NCBI RefSeq assembly: GCF_001028625.1
Contig: NZ_CP011805.1
Coordinates: 2,031,001-2,095,000, forward strand
Direction: 5' to 3'
DNA length: 64,000 bases
Source of the DNA: Pelagerythrobacter marensis
Lineage (GTDB): Bacteria; Pseudomonadota; Alphaproteobacteria; Sphingomonadales; Sphingomonadaceae
The notes under the pieces were generated by a model. The model was not told the DNA's origin and made no database searches. It saw nothing but the letters and a program-made list of their open reading frames with translations. Positions 25,407-34,491 of the stretch are shown here, piece by piece. The position numbers and the translations under genes are program-made. The first letter of the stretch is position 1. Every line of letters starts with the position of its first letter.

Positions 25407-27424
25407 CCCCAGCGCAGGCCCGCCCATAGCGTGCGCGGCGCGCCCAGGTCGATATTGCCGCCCGAATTGCGCGTCACCACCGTTTCGCCGGTCAGGTTCT
25501 CTCCCCGCAGGACCAGCGCCAGCCGCCCGGTCAGCGGCATCTGGGCATAGGCGCCCAGCGTGGTCGCCGCGGGCAGGACATCGCTTTCCAGATCGTCTTC
25601 GAACTGCGCGCCGACATGGCGCAGCGAGGCGGCAAGCAGCCAGCCGGGCGACGGGGCCCAGGCGAGCGAGGCACCGGCGGCCCAGCGCGGGGTCTGCGCC
25701 GGGCGATTGCCGTCCAGATCGGCCGAGGGGCCGCGCCCTTCGACTGCGGCATCGGTATAGGCCACCGTCGCATCCAGCCGCAGGTCGCCGCGCGTGACCG
25801 CCAGGGCGCCCTCGATCCCGCGCGCCTCGATCGCGGGCAGGTTGCGCCGCTGGCGCAGGTCGGGGGCCAGGGTGACATTGGCGATCGCCCCTTCGACCCG
25901 GTTGTCGAAGGCGGTCAGCGCAATCTCGATCCCTTCGGCCGGGGTCAGGTCGATCCCCGCTTCGAACCCCTCCAGCCGCTCGTTGTCGAGCGCGGCATTG
26001 GCCTGCGTCACAACCGGGAAGACCACGAAGGGGCGGTACAGTTCGTTCAGCGTCGGCTGGCGCAGGCCGGTATAGGCCGCCGCGCGCAGGCGCAGACGCG
26101 GATCGGCCGCATACGTCGCGCCGGCGCGCCAGCCCAGGGTCCAGTCCGCGCGATCGGGCGCGATCGTTTCTTCCACCACCGCGCCGGCCGCGTCGCGCGC
26201 GCGGTAGAAACCGTCGGCCACCGTCGTCCGGTCGAGCCGCAGGCCGCCGGTCAGCACGAGGCCGGGGGCCGCGGTCCAGTCGTTTTCCGCAAACAGGCCG
26301 AGATCGCTGTTGGTCCCGCCCGCGCGGCGCCGTTCGGTCAGCGCGCCGGAGAAGGCGCTATAGGCTTCTTCCTGCAATCCGCCCGAGGCGCGGCGATAGT
26401 CGAGCCCCAGCCGCAGGACATGATCCCGCCCCACCGGCGGGCGCAGTTCCAGCTTGCCGCCGATCCCGGTGGACGGGGTGTTGCGCTGGTCCAGCACGCG
26501 GGTGAAGCGGCTGGAACTGATCACGACATTGGAGAAATTGCGCGCTTGGACATAACCGAGCGCCTCGAACTGCCAGTCGCCCCGGCCCACGATCCGCAGG
26601 CTCGCGTCCTGCCCCTCGCTCGACGAATCGGCCCCGTCGAAACGAAGCGTGCGATCGTCGCGGAAGACCAGCATCCGCGCCTGCAGCTCGACCGCCTCGC
26701 CCAGCGGCGCGCCCCCGCGCAGCGCGGCTGACCACGAATCGAACGCCGCGCGGGCCGATGCGGGAACGCGCTGGTCGGCCGGCGTGGTGTAGAATCCCTT
26801 GCCCCGGTCCCACCGCGCATCGGCGGCGACGAAGCCCGCGCCCAGCTCGCGCGCGAGGCCGAGGCTCGCCTCCGTCTCTCCGCGATCGTTGGCGAGCAGC
26901 GAGGCGGATAGCGGCGCGAGCGCGCGCGGGTCGGCGCTTTCGAGCGCGATCCGCCCGGCCAGCGCGCCCGCGCCGAACGGGCCGGACCCGCCGCCGCGCG
27001 CGACGCGCACCGCGCCGAGGCGATCGGGCGCAATCGCGCTGAGCGGGATATAGCCGAAGAACGGATCGGCCATCGGCACCCCGTCGAGCGTGACGAGCGC
27101 GCGGCTGGTGGCGTTGCCCCCCAGCGCGCGCAGGGTCACCCCTTGGGCCGAGGGGTTGGAGGATCGGCTGTCCGACCGGCGATATTGCTGGAAACCCGCA
27201 ACCGCGCCCAGCACGTCCTCGATCCGGCCCGAAGGCGCGGCGACGATCTGCTCGCGCGAGATCTCGATACTGTCGTAAGCCGGCGCGGCGGGCGTGGGAT
27301 CGAGGCCGGTGCCCCGGACCACGATGATCGGGCGCGGGTCGCCCCGGGCATCATCCTGGGCCGCAGCGGGCGATGCGAAAACGACCAACGACAGGGCGAC
27401 GGGGGCTGCAGTGCGAAGAAGCAT
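25400..27424 (-). CDS. TonB-dependent outer-membrane receptor
   Basis: 674-aa beta-barrel transporter. Signal peptide (cut after SPAAAQ), then a plug domain (IEDVLGAVAGFQQYRRSDSR, LRALGGNATSRALVTLDGVP, DRLGAVRVARGGGSGPFGAG) and a barrel ending in WAGLRWGY with a C-terminal aromatic residue. Compact for the family. Substrate cannot be read from sequence and no transport partner lies beside it. The ATG at 27424 gives a clean signal peptide; upstream in-frame ATGs do not. Confidence 0.9.
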   Translation of the reverse strand: MLLRTAAPVALSLVVFASPAAAQDDARGDPRPIIVVRGTGLDPTPAAPAYDSIEISREQIVAAPSGRIEDVLGAVAGFQQYRRSDSRSSNPSAQGVTLRALGGNATSRALVTLDGVPMADPFFGYIPLSAIAPDRLGAVRVARGGGSGPFGAGALAGRIALESADPRALAPLSASLLANDRGETEASLGLARELGAGFVAADARWDRGKGFYTTPADQRVPASARAAFDSWSAALRGGAPLGEAVELQARMLVFRDDRTLRFDGADSSSEGQDASLRIVGRGDWQFEALGYVQARNFSNVVISSSRFTRVLDQRNTPSTGIGGKLELRPPVGRDHVLRLGLDYRRASGGLQEEAYSAFSGALTERRRAGGTNSDLGLFAENDWTAAPGLVLTGGLRLDRTTVADGFYRARDAAGAVVEETIAPDRADWTLGWRAGATYAADPRLRLRAAAYTGLRQPTLNELYRPFVVFPVVTQANAALDNERLEGFEAGIDLTPAEGIEIALTAFDNRVEGAIANVTLAPDLRQRRNLPAIEARGIEGALAVTRGDLRLDATVAYTDAAVEGRGPSADLDGNRPAQTPRWAAGASLAWAPSPGWLLAASLRHVGAQFEDDLESDVLPAATTLGAYAQMPLTGRLALVLRGENLTGETVVTRNSGGNIDLGAPRTLWAGLRWGY

Positions 27425-27534
27425 GGGCACGCCCCTAACCCATCGTTCCGCTCCAGTCAGTTGCATTTCGCTATCGGGACTCGCCAACCGTGGCACGATG
27501 ATTTACGTTCGCGTCAAGAGGAGAGGGAAGACAC

Positions 27535-29043
27535 ATGCTAGCAACACCGCCGGATCACGAGGTTCTGATCGTCGGTGCCGGCATTTCCGGCATCGGCATG
27601 GCCGCCCACATGGAAAAGCTCTGCCCCGGCCGCAGCTACGCCATTGTCGAGCGGCGCGAGAACCTGGGCGGCACCTGGGACCTGTTCCGTTATCCCGGCA
27701 TCCGGTCCGACAGCGACATGCATACGCTGGGCTTCAACTTCGAACCGTGGAAGCATGAGAAGTCGATCGCCGATGCCCCGGCGATCCTTGATTACCTGAA
27801 CCGGATCGTGGACGAGCGCGGTATTCGCAAGCACATCCGCTTCGGCCACCGCGTCGTATCGGCCGACTGGCGCGGGGACGAGGCGCGCTGGCACGTCGAA
27901 ATCGCGCTGGACGACGGCACGACCACGCGGATGACGGCGCGCTTCCTCTACCTCGGTTCGGGCTATTACGATTACGACGAGCCTTACGATCCCGGCTTCG
28001 ATTTCGGGGACTTCGAAGGCCAGGTCGTGCACCCCCAGTTCTGGCCCGACGATCTCGATTACGAGGGCAAGCGCGTGGTCGTGATCGGTTCGGGCGCGAC
28101 CGCGGTCACCCTGGTCCCGGCGATGGCGAAGCGCGCCGGGCACGTCACCATGTTGCAGCGCACGCCGACCTGGATGTTCTCGCGTCCGGCGAAAGATCGG
28201 CTGGCCAATTTCCTGCGCCGGGTCCTGCCCGAAGAGCTGGCCTATCGCATCACCCGGTGGAAGAATATCAAGCTGCAGGACATCGGCTTTCGCCGCGCGC
28301 GCACGCGGCCTGAAAAGGTCAAGCAGTTCCTGCACAAGCGGATCGACAAGGTCTTCGGCGATGCGCCCTACGACCCCGCCGACTTCACCCCGCCCTATAA
28401 TCCGTGGGACCAACGGTTGTGCCTGGTTCCCGACAACGACCTGTTCGAAGCGATGAAGCGGGGCGATGCGGCAATCCGCACCGGCCGCATCGCGCGCTTC
28501 ACCAAAGACGGGGTGGAACTGGAAGACGGTGAGGCCTTGCCCGCCGACGTGATCGTGACCGCGACCGGACTGCGCCTGGCAATCGCGGGCAAGATCGCCT
28601 TCAGCCAGGACGGTGTGCCGGTCGATTTCGCCCAGCGGTTCTATTACAAGGGGTGCATGTTTTCGAACCTGCCGAACCTGGCGGTGGTGTTCGGATATCT
28701 CAATGCCAGCTGGACGCTGCGGGCGGATCTCAATTCCGACTATGTCTGCCGCCTGCTCAACGAAATGGAACGGCGCGGCGCGGATATCGCTGTTCCCGCG
28801 CTCAGCCCGGCGGAGGAGGCCGCGCTGGAGGAAGACGACATCTTCGATTTCTCCTCCGGCTATATCAAGCGTTCGAAGCATATCATGCCGCGCAACGCAG
28901 TCGCCTATCCCTGGCGGCTGAACCAGGAATACGTCAGCGATCGCAAACGCATGGCTCAGGACCCGGTGGACGATGGCATCATGGTGTTCGGTGGCGCAGG
29001 CGATGCGGCCTTTGCCGAAGAGCAGCGCGAAGCCGCGGAATGA
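27535..29043 (+). CDS. Flavin-containing Baeyer-Villiger-type monooxygenase
   Basis: 502-aa FAD/NADPH oxygenase. The FAD Rossmann motif is at residues ~11-16 (GAGISG), then GGTWDLFRYPGIRSDSDMHT. The Baeyer-Villiger fingerprint FxGxxxHxxxWP is present as FEGQVVHPQFWP (~160-171), followed by the NADPH Rossmann motif VVIGSGATAVT. It would oxidise ketones to esters or hydroxylate hydrophobic substrates. The ATG is preceded by GAGAGGGAAG. Transcribed divergently from the TonB receptor. Confidence 0.92.
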   Translation: MLATPPDHEVLIVGAGISGIGMAAHMEKLCPGRSYAIVERRENLGGTWDLFRYPGIRSDSDMHTLGFNFEPWKHEKSIADAPAILDYLNRIVDERGIRKHIRFGHRVVSADWRGDEARWHVEIALDDGTTTRMTARFLYLGSGYYDYDEPYDPGFDFGDFEGQVVHPQFWPDDLDYEGKRVVVIGSGATAVTLVPAMAKRAGHVTMLQRTPTWMFSRPAKDRLANFLRRVLPEELAYRITRWKNIKLQDIGFRRARTRPEKVKQFLHKRIDKVFGDAPYDPADFTPPYNPWDQRLCLVPDNDLFEAMKRGDAAIRTGRIARFTKDGVELEDGEALPADVIVTATGLRLAIAGKIAFSQDGVPVDFAQRFYYKGCMFSNLPNLAVVFGYLNASWTLRADLNSDYVCRLLNEMERRGADIAVPALSPAEEAALEEDDIFDFSSGYIKRSKHIMPRNAVAYPWRLNQEYVSDRKRMAQDPVDDGIMVFGGAGDAAFAEEQREAAE

Positions 29044-29110
29044 CCGTTTCGCACCGGTCCTGCCGCTGATCGGGAGAGGGCTGGCGCCATCGCCGGCACT
29101 CCCCTAATCC

Positions 29111-29878
29111 ATGGGCATGAGCGCAACCGATCGCATCTACACCGCCGGCCTCGTCGTGATCGGCGACGAGATCCTTTCCGGTCGCACCCACGACCGCAAC
29201 ATCGCACAAGTCGCCTCGTGGCTGCAGGTCCAGGGCATCAGGCTGGCGGAAGTGCGCGTGGTGCCCGACGTGATCGACCGGATCGTCGAGGCGGTCAATG
29301 CGCTGCGGACGGCTAACGACTATCTCTTCACCACTGGCGGAATCGGCCCGACGCACGACGACATCACCGTCGATGCGATTGCCGCCGCGCTGGGCGTGCC
29401 GGTGGTAATCCATCCGCAGGCGCGCGCGATCCTCGAACGCTATTACGCCGACAAGGGCGGGCTGACCGAAGGGCGCCTGCGCATGGCCCGCGTGCCCGAA
29501 GGGGCGGAGCTGATCCCCAACCGCATGTCGGGCGCGCCGGGCATTGCAATCGCCAATATTCGCATGATGGCAGGCGTGCCGCACATCGCCGCGCAGATGC
29601 TCGATTCGCTGACCGGCACGCTGGAAGGCGGCGCCCCGCTGCTCAGTGAAACGGTCGGCGGCTATATCCCGGAAAGCGAAGTCGCCGTGCTGCTGCGCGA
29701 AGTCGAACAGGCGCACGAAAACTGCCAGATCGGCAGCTATCCCTTCTTCCGCGAAGGACGGGTCGGGGCGAATTTCGTGATCCGTTCGACCGATGCCGAT
29801 GCGCTGCAAAGCTGCATGCACACATTGTGCGAAGGGCTGGGCGAACTGGGGTTCGATTTTACCCCGGGCGGCATCTAA
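29111..29878 (+). CDS. Molybdopterin-binding CinA-like protein
   Basis: 255-aa protein with a MoaB/Mog molybdopterin-binding fold: VVIGDEILSGRTHDRNIAQV at the start and LFTTGGIGPTHDDITVDAIA around residue 75-95. It matches the N-terminal domain of CinA but lacks the C-terminal nicotinamide-nucleotide amidase domain, so it is the single-domain form. Role uncertain (possibly nucleotide pyrophosphatase). A second ATG two codons downstream is equally possible. Confidence 0.85.
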   Translation: MGMSATDRIYTAGLVVIGDEILSGRTHDRNIAQVASWLQVQGIRLAEVRVVPDVIDRIVEAVNALRTANDYLFTTGGIGPTHDDITVDAIAAALGVPVVIHPQARAILERYYADKGGLTEGRLRMARVPEGAELIPNRMSGAPGIAIANIRMMAGVPHIAAQMLDSLTGTLEGGAPLLSETVGGYIPESEVAVLLREVEQAHENCQIGSYPFFREGRVGANFVIRSTDADALQSCMHTLCEGLGELGFDFTPGGI

Positions 29879-29913
29879 CCGGGTCTTAACCCTGTTCCCC
29901 TAAGCCACCGCGC

Positions 29914-30876
29914 ATGACGGCGGTCTATATCACCATCGACACCGAATATGCGGCCAGCCTGGCCGCGCGCGGACGTGCGGAAAACTTCGCGCGCTCGATC
30001 GCGTGCGAAACGCCCGCCGGGCCGGTCGGCCTGTTCTACAAGATGCAACTGATGGATCGCTATGGGTTGAAGGGCGTGTTCTTCGTCGATCCCATGCCCG
30101 CGCTGCTGTGGGGGCGGGAAGCGATCGCGGATGTCGTCGGCCCGATTGTCGAAGCCGGGCACGATGTCCAGTTGCACTGCCATACCGAATGGCTTGCCCT
30201 GGCCGGGGCCGCCAATCCCTTCGGCGGCCGAACCGGACAGAACATCGCCGACTTCGCGTTCGACGATCAATGCGCGATCCTGGACTGGGCGCGCGAAACG
30301 CTGATCGCGGCGGGCGCACCGGCACCGGTCGCCTTCCGCGCCGGCAATTACGGCGCCAGCGACGACACCCTGCGGGCGCTGGCAGCGATCGGGCTGCAGT
30401 ACGACACCAGCCACACACCGGGCATCGCCGACGGCGCCTGCCGCATTTCGCTGAGCCGCAAGGATCGCAGGCCGATGCGGCACTGCGGGGTGGTCGAAGT
30501 GCCCGTTGGCTGCATTCGCGCGTTCGGCGGCGGTCTGCGCCATGCGCAAGTGACGGCGATTTCCGCGCGCGAGATGCTTGCCGCGATCCGGCACGCGCGC
30601 GACCACGGATTGTCGGGCTTCACCCTCGTTTCGCACAGCTTCGAACTGCTGTGCCGCGCGCGGGAGAGGATCAATCGGGTGGTCCGCCACCGGTTCGAAC
30701 GCCTTTGCCACGGGATTGCGGCGATGGACGGGGTGGAGAGCGGCACTTACGTCAGCCACCCGCCCCGCCCCTCCGTCGTGCGCACGGCGCGCCCGATCCT
30801 GCCGACCGACCGCCTGCGAACCGGGCTGCGCCTGGCGGAGCAGATCGTGTCCAACGGCCTGTACGGCGCGCGATAA
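29914..30876 (+). CDS. Polysaccharide deacetylase-like protein
   Basis: 320-aa protein of the NodB-like carbohydrate esterase fold. ITIDTEYA at residues 5-12 replaces the usual TFDD metal-binding pair. A HCHTEW motif around residue 90 gives the histidines, and AFRAGNYGASDDTLRALAAI fits the conserved R-x-G/P motif. No signal peptide, so it is probably cytoplasmic. It is coupled to the next gene (TAATG). The pair resembles deacetylase/GNAT pairs found in exopolysaccharide loci; substrate unknown. Confidence 0.8.
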   Translation: MTAVYITIDTEYAASLAARGRAENFARSIACETPAGPVGLFYKMQLMDRYGLKGVFFVDPMPALLWGREAIADVVGPIVEAGHDVQLHCHTEWLALAGAANPFGGRTGQNIADFAFDDQCAILDWARETLIAAGAPAPVAFRAGNYGASDDTLRALAAIGLQYDTSHTPGIADGACRISLSRKDRRPMRHCGVVEVPVGCIRAFGGGLRHAQVTAISAREMLAAIRHARDHGLSGFTLVSHSFELLCRARERINRVVRHRFERLCHGIAAMDGVESGTYVSHPPRPSVVRTARPILPTDRLRTGLRLAEQIVSNGLYGAR

Positions 30877-31787
30877 TGCTGCGCGACACGCCCGTCCGCT
30901 TCGTCGTCGGATCGCGTCAACTGTTCGCGGTGCCCCGCCGCCTGCTGGCGGTGAGCCACTCGCTCGATCGCCTCGTCGCCGGGCAGCCGGCTCCGCTGCC
31001 GGACCTGCCGCCCGATGCCGATGGCTATCGGGTTCTCTCCGCCCCGGCGGGCGCTATCGGCCCGATGCTCGAAAGCCGGCCCGATCTGGTCCCCGGCGGG
31101 CTTCAGCATTATCGCCGCCATTACATCGCGATGGACGGCGGCTTCGACCAGTACATGGCCGGCTTTTCAGGCAAGACCCGTTCCACCCTGCGGCGCAAGC
31201 AGCGCAAGTTTGCGCAAGCGGACGGCGGGCAGCTCGACATTCGCGAATATCGCGGCACGGCGGGCCTCGATGCGTTTCTGGAAGCCGCCCTGCCGCTGTC
31301 GCGCCGGACCTACCAGGGCAAGTATCTGGACGCCGGATTGCCCGAAGGGGCGGAGGAACTGAACGCCCTGCGCGCGGCGGCGAGCGAGGACCGCCTGCGG
31401 TGCTTCATGCTCTATCTGGCTGGCGAGCCGGCAAGCTATCTGTGCCTGCCGGTCGAAGGGCGGACGCTGGTCTATGCCTGGCTGGGATACGATCCCGAAA
31501 CCGCCCATCTATCGGCCGGAACGGTCCTGCAACTGGCCGCGCTGGAGCGCCTTTTTGCGGAAGAGCGGTTCGATTTCTTCGATTTCACCGAGGGCGAAGG
31601 CCCGCACAAGGCGCTGTTCGGCACGGCCAGCGTAGAGGCCGCCAGCGTCCTGCTCCTGCGGCGGCGCGCAGCCAACCGCGCCCTGCTGGGGGCGCTGCGC
31701 ATGTTCGACGATTCGGTCGCCGCCGGCAAACGCCTCGCCCAGCGTAGCGGCGCGGTCGCCAGCGCGCGGCGCCTGCTCAAGGCCTAG
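30876..31787 (+). CDS. GNAT/FemAB-type acyltransferase
   Basis: 303-aa protein with an Acetyltransf_6 (CelD/BcsL, FemAB-like) layout: FSGKTRSTLRRKQRKFA around residue 95, RRTYQGKYLDAGLP, YLCLPVEGRTLVYAWLGYDP and a FFDFTEGEGPHKALFGT segment near residue 240. Such proteins modify sugars or lipid-linked intermediates. The start codon shares one base with the deacetylase stop, so the two probably act on the same glycan. Confidence 0.8.
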   Translation: MLRDTPVRFVVGSRQLFAVPRRLLAVSHSLDRLVAGQPAPLPDLPPDADGYRVLSAPAGAIGPMLESRPDLVPGGLQHYRRHYIAMDGGFDQYMAGFSGKTRSTLRRKQRKFAQADGGQLDIREYRGTAGLDAFLEAALPLSRRTYQGKYLDAGLPEGAEELNALRAAASEDRLRCFMLYLAGEPASYLCLPVEGRTLVYAWLGYDPETAHLSAGTVLQLAALERLFAEERFDFFDFTEGEGPHKALFGTASVEAASVLLLRRRAANRALLGALRMFDDSVAAGKRLAQRSGAVASARRLLKA

Positions 31788-31808
31788 CGCGCGGCGGCTG
31801 GGCCGCCG

Positions 31809-31988
31809 TCAGAGATCGACGGTGCGATCCTGCCTGTCTTCGAGATCGTCGCGCAATTCGCGCGCGCCGCGTTCGGAACGATCGATCGATGCCCGGCTTG
31901 CCTGCCGGTTCCTGGCCCAGACGTAAATCGCCGTCGCGAGCAGCAGGATCGGCCCCAGGATCAGGGCCACGGCCCAGAAATCACCCAT
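31809..31988 (-). CDS. Small single-pass membrane protein
   Basis: 59-aa reading frame. One N-terminal transmembrane helix (FWAVALILGPILLLATAIYV, residues ~4-23) is followed by a charged Arg/Asp/Glu-rich tail rich in acidic-basic pairs. A strong AAGGAG lies 8 bp upstream of the ATG on the minus strand. I do not recognise a named family. Similar short membrane proteins with this layout are usually left as hypothetical. Confidence 0.65.
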   Translation of the reverse strand: MGDFWAVALILGPILLLATAIYVWARNRQASRASIDRSERGARELRDDLEDRQDRTVDL

Positions 31989-32055
31989 TGGTATGCTCCT
32001 TGAAGGTCATACCCCCGGCAACGCCCGAGCGCGGCGATCTTTCCTGATGGGCGCA

Positions 32056-32092
32056 AAAGGAAGGGGCCGGGAAGATCGCTCCTCCCGGCCCC
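32056..32092 (-). terminator. Intrinsic terminator of the rplK-rplA operon
   Basis: On the minus strand a 10-bp perfect stem (GGGGCCGGGA / TCCCGGCCCC) with a 10-nt loop is followed by TTCCTTTT. It lies about 25 bp after the rplA stop. Confidence 0.8.
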
Positions 32093-32117
32093 TGCCCTCG
32101 GTTCGGTCAATTCAGAA

Positions 32118-32813
32118 TCAGGCGCCTTCGATCTCGCTCAGGTCGAGCTTGAGGCCCGGGCCCATCGTGCTGGTCAGCGAGACCTTGCGCACGTACTTGC
32201 CCTTGGCGCCGCTCGGCTTGGCCTTCACGATCGCTTCGGTCAGCGCCTTGAAGTTCGTCTTCAGATCTTCGTCCTTGAACGACAGCTTGCCGATGCCCGA
32301 ATGGATGATGCCCTGCTTCTCCACGCGGAATTCGACCTGGCCGCCCTTGGCGTCCTTCACGGCCTGTTCCACGTTCGGGGTGACGGTGCCCAGCTTCGGG
32401 TTCGGCATCAGGCCCTTGGGGCCGAGCAGCTTGCCGAGCCGGCCGACGACGCCCATCATGTCCGGCGTGGCGATCACGCGGTCATAATCGAGGTTGCCGT
32501 TCTGCATGTCTTCCATCAGGTCTTCGGCACCGACCTTGTCGGCCCCGGCGGCGGTCGCCTTCTCGGCATTGTCGCCGCGCGCGAAAACCGCGACCTTGAC
32601 GTCCTTGCCCGTGCCCGAAGGCAGCGAAACCATGCCGCGGACCATCTGGTCGGCGTGGCGCGGATCGACACCCAGGTTCATCGCGACTTCGACCGTTTCG
32701 TCGAACTTCTTGCTCGCGAACTGGCGCAGCGTGGTCAGGGCCTCGTCAACGCCATAGAGCTTTTCCGTATCGAGTTCGGCGATCGTCTTCTGCTTCTTGG
32801 TCAGCTTGGTCAT
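32118..32813 (-). CDS. rplA: 50S ribosomal protein L1
   Basis: L1 forms the stalk that helps release deacylated tRNA from the E site and often represses its own operon. The 231-aa protein has the usual MTKLTKKQKTIAELD start, ALTTLRQFASKKFDETVEVA, and the signature LGKLLGPKGLMPNPKLGTVT around residue 125-145. Four bases separate it from rplK. Full length. Confidence 0.98.
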   Translation of the reverse strand: MTKLTKKQKTIAELDTEKLYGVDEALTTLRQFASKKFDETVEVAMNLGVDPRHADQMVRGMVSLPSGTGKDVKVAVFARGDNAEKATAAGADKVGAEDLMEDMQNGNLDYDRVIATPDMMGVVGRLGKLLGPKGLMPNPKLGTVTPNVEQAVKDAKGGQVEFRVEKQGIIHSGIGKLSFKDEDLKTNFKALTEAIVKAKPSGAKGKYVRKVSLTSTMGPGLKLDLSEIEGA

Positions 32814-32817
32814 CGGA

Positions 32818-33249
32818 TCAGCCCTCCACCACTTCGAGGCCCATCGAACGCGCGGAGCCTTCGATGATCTTGGTCGCCTGATCGATGTCGTTCGCGTTCA
32901 GGTCCTTCATCTTCGTCTCGGCAATCTCGGCGAGCTGCGAGCGCTTGATCGTCCCGGCCGAAACCTTGCCCGGTTCCTTCGAACCCGACTTGAGCTTGGC
33001 CGCGCGCTTGATCAGGAAGCTGGCGGGCGGGGTCTTGGTGACGAAGCTGAACGAGCGATCCGCATAGACCGTGATGATGGTCGGGATCGGCATGGACTTT
33101 TCGAGATCCTGCGTCGCGGCGTTGAACGCCTTGCAGAATTCCATGATGTTGACGCCGCGCTGGCCCAGCGCGGGGCCGATCGGCGGGCTGGGGTTGGCAA
33201 CGCCAGCCGGCACCTGCAGCTTGATATAGCCGTCGATTTTCTTGGCCAC
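32818..33249 (-). CDS. rplK: 50S ribosomal protein L11
   Basis: L11 sits at the GTPase-associated centre of the large subunit. The 143-aa protein is canonical: KKIDGYIKLQVPAGVANPSP, PIGPALGQRGVNIMEFCKAF, and a C-terminal rRNA-binding domain ending GSARSMGLEVV. GAAAGGAGG precedes the start. Co-transcribed with rplA. Confidence 0.98.
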   Translation of the reverse strand: MAKKIDGYIKLQVPAGVANPSPPIGPALGQRGVNIMEFCKAFNAATQDLEKSMPIPTIITVYADRSFSFVTKTPPASFLIKRAAKLKSGSKEPGKVSAGTIKRSQLAEIAETKMKDLNANDIDQATKIIEGSARSMGLEVVEG

Positions 33250-33443
33250 GGGTGGCCTCCTTTCTCACTGTCGGCACCGCGCGAACGCGGCGCCTCATGG
33301 TAAGCGGTCAAGCAGCCTGCCCAGATCGCTGGAAATGCAGGCCTTCCGCATGGATTTCCTCCCCTCCCCCAAGAATCGGGATGGGCAGGAAGGCGCGCCG
33401 ATAGGCGCAAACGCTTCGAAATTCAACTCATCGATGCATGGCC

Positions 33444-33465
33444 GGCGCGGGGGCGGCCCCGCGCC
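33444..33465 (-). promoter_or_regulatory. GC-rich hairpin between nusG and rplK
   Basis: A 9-bp perfect stem (GGCGCGGGG / CCCCGCGCC) with a 4-nt loop begins 3 bp after the nusG stop. No T-run follows, so it could be a partial or Rho-assisted terminator, or an attenuator before rplK. The remaining ~190 bp to rplK (33250-33443) carries no gene; an L1 autoregulatory site may lie there but I could not identify it. Confidence 0.45.
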
Positions 33466-33468
33466 CGG

Positions 33469-34005
33469 TCACTTGACCAGTTCGACCTGCTCGAAATCGA
33501 GTTCCACCGGGGTCGCACGGCCGAAGATCGAAACGCTGACCTTGACCTTCTGCTTGTCGAAATCCAGCTCTTCCACCACGCCGTTGAAGCTGGCGAAAGG
33601 ACCGTCGAGCACCTTGACCTGGTCGCCGATCTCGTAATCGACGCTGATGTCCTTCTTGGGCGCGGATTTCGCTTCCTCGACCCCGCCGAAATAGCGCGCG
33701 GCCTCTTTCTCCGAAATCGGCTGCGGCTTGTTGTTCGAGCCGAGGAATCCGGTCACCTTCGGCGTGTTCTTCACAAGGTGATAGACATCGTCGGTCATCT
33801 TCAGCTTGGCGAGGACGTAGCCGGGCATGAACTTGCGTTCGACCTGGACTTTCTTGCCCCGCTTCAGCTCGGTCACGGTTTCGGTCGGAACTTCCACCTC
33901 TTCGACAGCTTCCGACAGGCCGAGCCGTTCGGCTTCGGCGATGATCGCGTCGCGCACCTTGTTCTCGAACCCGGAATAGGCGTGAATGATGTACCAGCGA
34001 GCCAT
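33469..34005 (-). CDS. nusG: Transcription elongation/antitermination factor NusG
   Basis: NusG binds RNA polymerase and links it to Rho or the ribosome. The 178-aa protein has the NGN domain (MARWYIIHAYSGFENKVRDA, FMPGYVLAKLKMTDDVYHLV) and C-terminal KOW domain (GDQVKVLDGPFASFNGVVEE). Normal size. The ATG at 34005 is the natural MARWY start; upstream extension would run into secE. Confidence 0.97.
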   Translation of the reverse strand: MARWYIIHAYSGFENKVRDAIIAEAERLGLSEAVEEVEVPTETVTELKRGKKVQVERKFMPGYVLAKLKMTDDVYHLVKNTPKVTGFLGSNNKPQPISEKEAARYFGGVEEAKSAPKKDISVDYEIGDQVKVLDGPFASFNGVVEELDFDKQKVKVSVSIFGRATPVELDFEQVELVK

Positions 34006-34037
34006 TGTGATCCTTAGTCTAGTCTTTGGTGCCCGAA

Positions 34038-34232
34038 TCAGGCCAGCGTAAGCAGCCAGCGCACGACAGCGCCGAAAGCCGAATCGATCCCCAGGAAGAA
34101 CAGCGAGAGGATTACGACCATGATGCCGACGAAAATCGCCGTGCGAACGGTCTCCTCGCGCGTCGGCCATACGACCTTGCTGCCTTCGCTGCGGACCTGA
34201 CGGATGAATTCTCCGGGGTTCGTCTTGGCCAT
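34038..34232 (-). CDS. secE: Preprotein translocase subunit SecE
   Basis: Small essential clamp of the SecYEG channel. The 64-aa protein is of the short single-helix type: FIRQVRSEGSKVVWPTREET is the conserved amphipathic segment, followed by one transmembrane helix (AIFVGIMVVILSLFFLG). The ATG at 34232 (MAKTNPGEF) has the usual start. It lies 32 bp before nusG, the usual secE-nusG pair. Confidence 0.95.
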   Translation of the reverse strand: MAKTNPGEFIRQVRSEGSKVVWPTREETVRTAIFVGIMVVILSLFFLGIDSAFGAVVRWLLTLA

Positions 34233-34292
34233 CTGCGCTCGTTCCCTGCCTGGTAAAACCTGTCTCGCCTTCCGGGATGGGGCCATCGCCGC

Positions 34293-34309
34293 CCCGGATC
34301 AAGTCCGGG
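34293..34309. repeat. Short palindromic intergenic element
   Basis: CCCGGATCAAGTCCGGG forms a small hairpin upstream of secE. From memory, the same palindrome is common between genes in Sphingomonadales and Caulobacterales; only one copy is visible here. Between secE (34232) and the symporter (34492) I see no gene. Confidence 0.5.
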
Positions 34310-34491
34310 AGGGGCTGGCGAAAGCTCCGATGTCGGAAAGCGCGGTCGCATTTAGGCGTCGCACGGCACAAAAGCAAGGCGGCACGCGCCATCGCGCAAA
34401 CGGTTGCAAACGAAACTTAAGGCTGGCGTTGCGCGCGCCACGGCTCTAGCGTGGCTTGTCATACGAGGGACGTTTGAGGGGAATATCGCGA

